Of a stretch of 22,199 nt of DNA, positions 19,428 to 22,199 are shown in pieces; within the stretch, counting starts at the first letter, position 1; each line of letters opens with the position of its first letter. The position numbers and the translations under genes were made by a program. The notes beneath the pieces are model-generated. The model ran no database searches. It worked only from the letters and a program-made list of their open reading frames with translations, and was not told the origin of the DNA. The stretch comes from Sphaeroforma sirkka (Eukaryota > Opisthokonta > Ichthyosporea > Ichthyophonida). Where the stretch lies: the NCBI GenBank assembly GCA_001586965.3, contig LUCW03001481.1, forward strand, positions 372,501 through 394,699, given 5' to 3'.

Positions 19428-21030
19428 ATGAGAGTTAATACAATCACTATTGCCGTGGCAGCTTCGGTCTGTAGTGCCATGTCTGCTGACTTAATATCCC
19501 CTCCTGCAACAACCATTCTGGCACTTTCTTCTTCTGAAGGACGTCTCGATGTCGATCTCACTGTGAGTGCCGGTAAGGTCCAGGGACCGTTCGGCATATC
19601 ATACAACAGTAGACTGTGCAATAATATTTATCCAGCTCCGACTATCATTTTGTCGAGCTGGAATGCACTGTACGAGGTCAAGCAACAATGAACTACAAGA
19701 CAACAACGCAACACGAGAGGCGAGATGCTAAGCTGAACGAATTACACCACCCGAACAGTACAAATCTACATCTTCACGGTATGCATATATCCTCCGAAGG
19801 GCACCAGGATAATGTGGGACTTAGTATCGAACCAGTTCTCGTTCCAGTACGTCTATGAGATAAACCCAAAGCATCATTCCAGGACGTCCTACTACCATCC
19901 TCATCTGCACGGTAGCACAAATCTTCTTCAGGTGCATGGGCTAATGGCTGGCGCTTTCATCGTAGAAGATGATCCAAAGAAAACATCGCCTGATTTGCTT
20001 GCCATGGACGATTTGGTAGTCATGGTGCTGGGAGCATCTACATAGGCAACAGTGAAGCCTTTTTTTGAATACATGCGATCATAACGGAACAAACAGCATG
20101 CCTGGTAGAACTCGAAAACCCGGGCAAGTGTCAGAGAAAACCTGCTTATATAGTAAATAGCCAGTACATGCCGAGAGTCGAGTTTAAGATAGGTGAACTT
20201 AAGCGTCTAAGAGTTGTAAACGGGCTCAGCATGGATGGAACTCATGTTCAGATTGTCGGATGATGAGGGCGTGTGACGCATCTATGAGCTCGCATATGAT
20301 GGCGTATACCTTGGAAGCACCGCGTGCTGCCGCCAAAATGTCGCCTTACCTTCCGGCGGTCGGTAGATGTGGCCGTACGATGTTCAGCATCAGGCTTATT
20401 CTCATTGACCACCGTTGCCGATGAGCGGCTGGCTGACAACTACACAAATCTGAGGACCAGTTCACTGGTCAACCGGGCAACAAGACCAACACCCAGGCAC
20501 TACTTGCGATTGATGTATCCGACAAGGCTAGTATCATGGGCTCCTGCGGTGTTGCCTGCACTGCCGAAATATCTCCAAAGGTACGAAGCCGAAGTAGCAA
20601 TAAACATTCAGTGCGGAAGACCACATTTTCCGTTGAACTTTCCACGGCAGAGGAGCGAATACCATCAACAATCAGCCATTCAATCCCACCGAAACGCTCA
20701 AAACCATTCGCTTAGTTAGACAAAATACTATCAATGGAATCTGTCCGCAGGCGAAGAGGCTTTCAGGAAGGCGAGGGCTATCCCCAGCACCCATACCATC
20801 AACACATCAACCACTTTATGATCACCAGTGACGACCCAATTACCGGTGGTATGCTTTTCCGGAAAAGGTGACTTTCGTGATACCATCCACTTTTTTCAGC
20901 TAATTGCATACGCCTGTGGACGTTCGATTCTATACGGCTGACTACGCCGGACCTATGATGCTGCACTGTCACAATCTTGGACACGAGGACAAGGGGTATG
21001 ATGATGGGCGTTGTAGGCATTGAAACATAA
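19428..21030 (+). pseudogene. Multicopper oxidase, copy 3 (heavily disrupted)
   Basis: This is the only copy whose first ~75 codons read in one frame: MRVNTI.. signal peptide, ADLISPPATTI, then SSSEGRLDVDLTVSAGKVQGPFGISYNS. After about 19,640 numerous small indels break the frame many times, among them a T7 run at 20060-20066 and insertions near 19,672, 20,233, 20,340 and 20,900. The copper motifs are still visible piecemeal (NLHLHG, HPHLHG, HPYHQH, HCHNLGHEDKG). Whether this is true decay or poor consensus cannot be told from sequence alone; unchanged motif blocks beside dense indels favour poor consensus. Confidence 0.8.
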
Positions 21031-21623
21031 ATAAAATAAAAAATATATCCTTAGATTGTGTAATAGGTTGTGTGTACGGACCTACCGTATAAACATGTAT
21101 GACAACAGCGACAGCTGCCTGTAACACAAACCGTCTATCAAAACGTCTTCAATATTAAGCACTCTTGTAATTCTCCGACTCATGCTGAAATGGATTTCTG
21201 GACCAAATGAGAAGTAATGAATCGTGCATTATATAAATAACGCCCGTACTTGACTTCTTATACTTGATGTGGCGTATAGAAGTTCGCTGTATCTAGTAGC
21301 AGGAACTCCAACCATAAGGCCATTACAACGCTAAACCACTTCGGTGATCCATGGCATTCCAATTACTGTAAGAGGACCAGTAAAGAGTTGCAGGTACGAG
21401 TTTTATATTATTACGTCAAGGCGTGTCTGTATGACACCACAACTAATGTACCGTTGAGGTCAAGTGTTAAATACAAATAAATATGATCTGGTAGTGGTTG
21501 AATGTGCTTGCTTTGCTATATGCAGCAGTGTGTGACTGCTCCATCCCTCATTTACTAGAGCGTTGCAAAACATAAGGATGGTAGTCGCGATGAACATGAT
21601 TGTATTTATTTTTCAAATACCGA

Positions 21624-22199
21624 TTACTCGTCATCTCTCTACAGATGATGGCTTGATTAGTCGGGAGGAAATCTTTCCGTGACACCAGGTTTCCGATGTT
21701 CATTACCAGCGCCTCATCAGCATTCACTGGATTTGAATGCATCGACTACCCACTTCCGTCTCATCCTCGTGATGATGTAATAAATTTGTATCTAAGTTTA
21801 CAATTTCGACAATCGACAGATAAGCGTACTTTGCGTCTTTCTCTGTTTTTCAACTCCTTCATGGAATTTGCCAGCGCGCCTGCTTACGAGCCATCATCGA
21901 GTCGGGTCAGTTGTTGTTTCTACAGTTGCCCAACCAGTTGTCTTACCACGCAGGTCAAAGACTTTGGGTGTCTGCACGTACTACCTTATCGTCATCAAGA
22001 TTGTTGATCCATTAGCTTTGGCTTGGAACATTGCGTGCGGCGTATGTATCCTATGTCTTTCGTATTTGATTGCCTTGCCGGGCACGAAAGCATCGTTTTG
22101 TCGAACTCCGCTGTTGTGGGCGAGTTCAAATTCACTGTATCTGGAAGGATTGCGCTCATCAATATACCTGCTATGTCCTCGCTCATTGGCTTGTTTGCC
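21624..22199 (-). pseudogene. Family II pyrophosphatase-like DHH protein, copy 4 (partial, cut by window end)
   Basis: Only the C-terminal ~190 codons are in the window; the N-terminus lies beyond the right edge. The SRKDFLP motif and DTVNLNSPTT are readable, but many 1-3 nt indels (for example near 21,728, 21,772, 21,850, 21,910 and 22,040) break the frame. The last ~115 bases match the other copies almost perfectly. Confidence 0.8.

Larger units (their letters stand above)
17500..21623. repeat. Tandem cassette, unit 3 (right half indel-rich)
   Basis: 4124-bp unit. The left half (to about 19,470) is as similar to units 1 and 2 as they are to each other. The right half has many small insertions and deletions, mostly 1-4 nt, scattered through coding and spacer sequence alike. 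Confidence 0.92.

Noticed and set aside
9344-22199. The array as a transposable element or virus
   Set aside because: No transposase, reverse transcriptase, integrase, terminal inverted repeats or long terminal repeats were seen; the repeat is a plain head-to-tail duplication of cellular-type enzyme genes.

Overview
The window is nuclear DNA from an intron-rich eukaryote. The first gene has six exons with canonical GT..AG introns, and its exons are clearly more GC-rich than the AT-rich introns and spacers, which are full of (TA)n and (GT)n microsatellites. A complete eIF3d gene with long, repeat-laden introns, next to secreted enzymes, would suit a unicellular holozoan such as an ichthyosporean. 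That placement is a guess; no organism-specific marker is visible.

Layout. Positions 1-2000 hold microsatellite-rich sequence with no gene I can support. Positions 2001-8673 (+) carry the eIF3d gene (translation initiation factor 3 subunit D), reconstructed as six exons encoding 563 aa. Introns 1 and 4 contain internal tandem duplications, and intron 4 also contains a decayed copy of part of exon 4. Positions 8674-9343 are a convergent spacer. From about 9344 to the window end there is a tandem array of a roughly 4.1 kb cassette: three full units (9344-13416, 13417-17499, 17500-21623) and the first 576 bp of a fourth.

Each cassette holds two divergent genes. On the minus strand is a predicted secreted DHH/DHHA2 protein of the family II (Mn-dependent) inorganic pyrophosphatase type. 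On the plus strand is a predicted secreted three-domain multicopper oxidase. They share a spacer of about 812 bp that contains a TATA box for the oxidase and an 18-bp palindrome. Neighbouring cassettes converge tail to tail across spacers of about 590 bp. The divergent arrangement suggests co-regulation; a functional link between the two enzymes is not demonstrated.

No cassette gene reads through without a frameshift. The lesions are mostly 1-nt homopolymer changes at different places in different copies, while substitutions between units 1 and 2 are rare. Indel density rises sharply from about 19,470 onward. The simplest reading is long-read or consensus error in a recent amplification, with real decay or homopolymer variation as alternatives. 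Three things look most worth a second look: the amplified divergent cassette; the tyrosine at a metal-ligand position of the pyrophosphatase in all three copies that cover it; and the pseudo-exon in eIF3d intron 4, whose only non-silent change is a stop codon.
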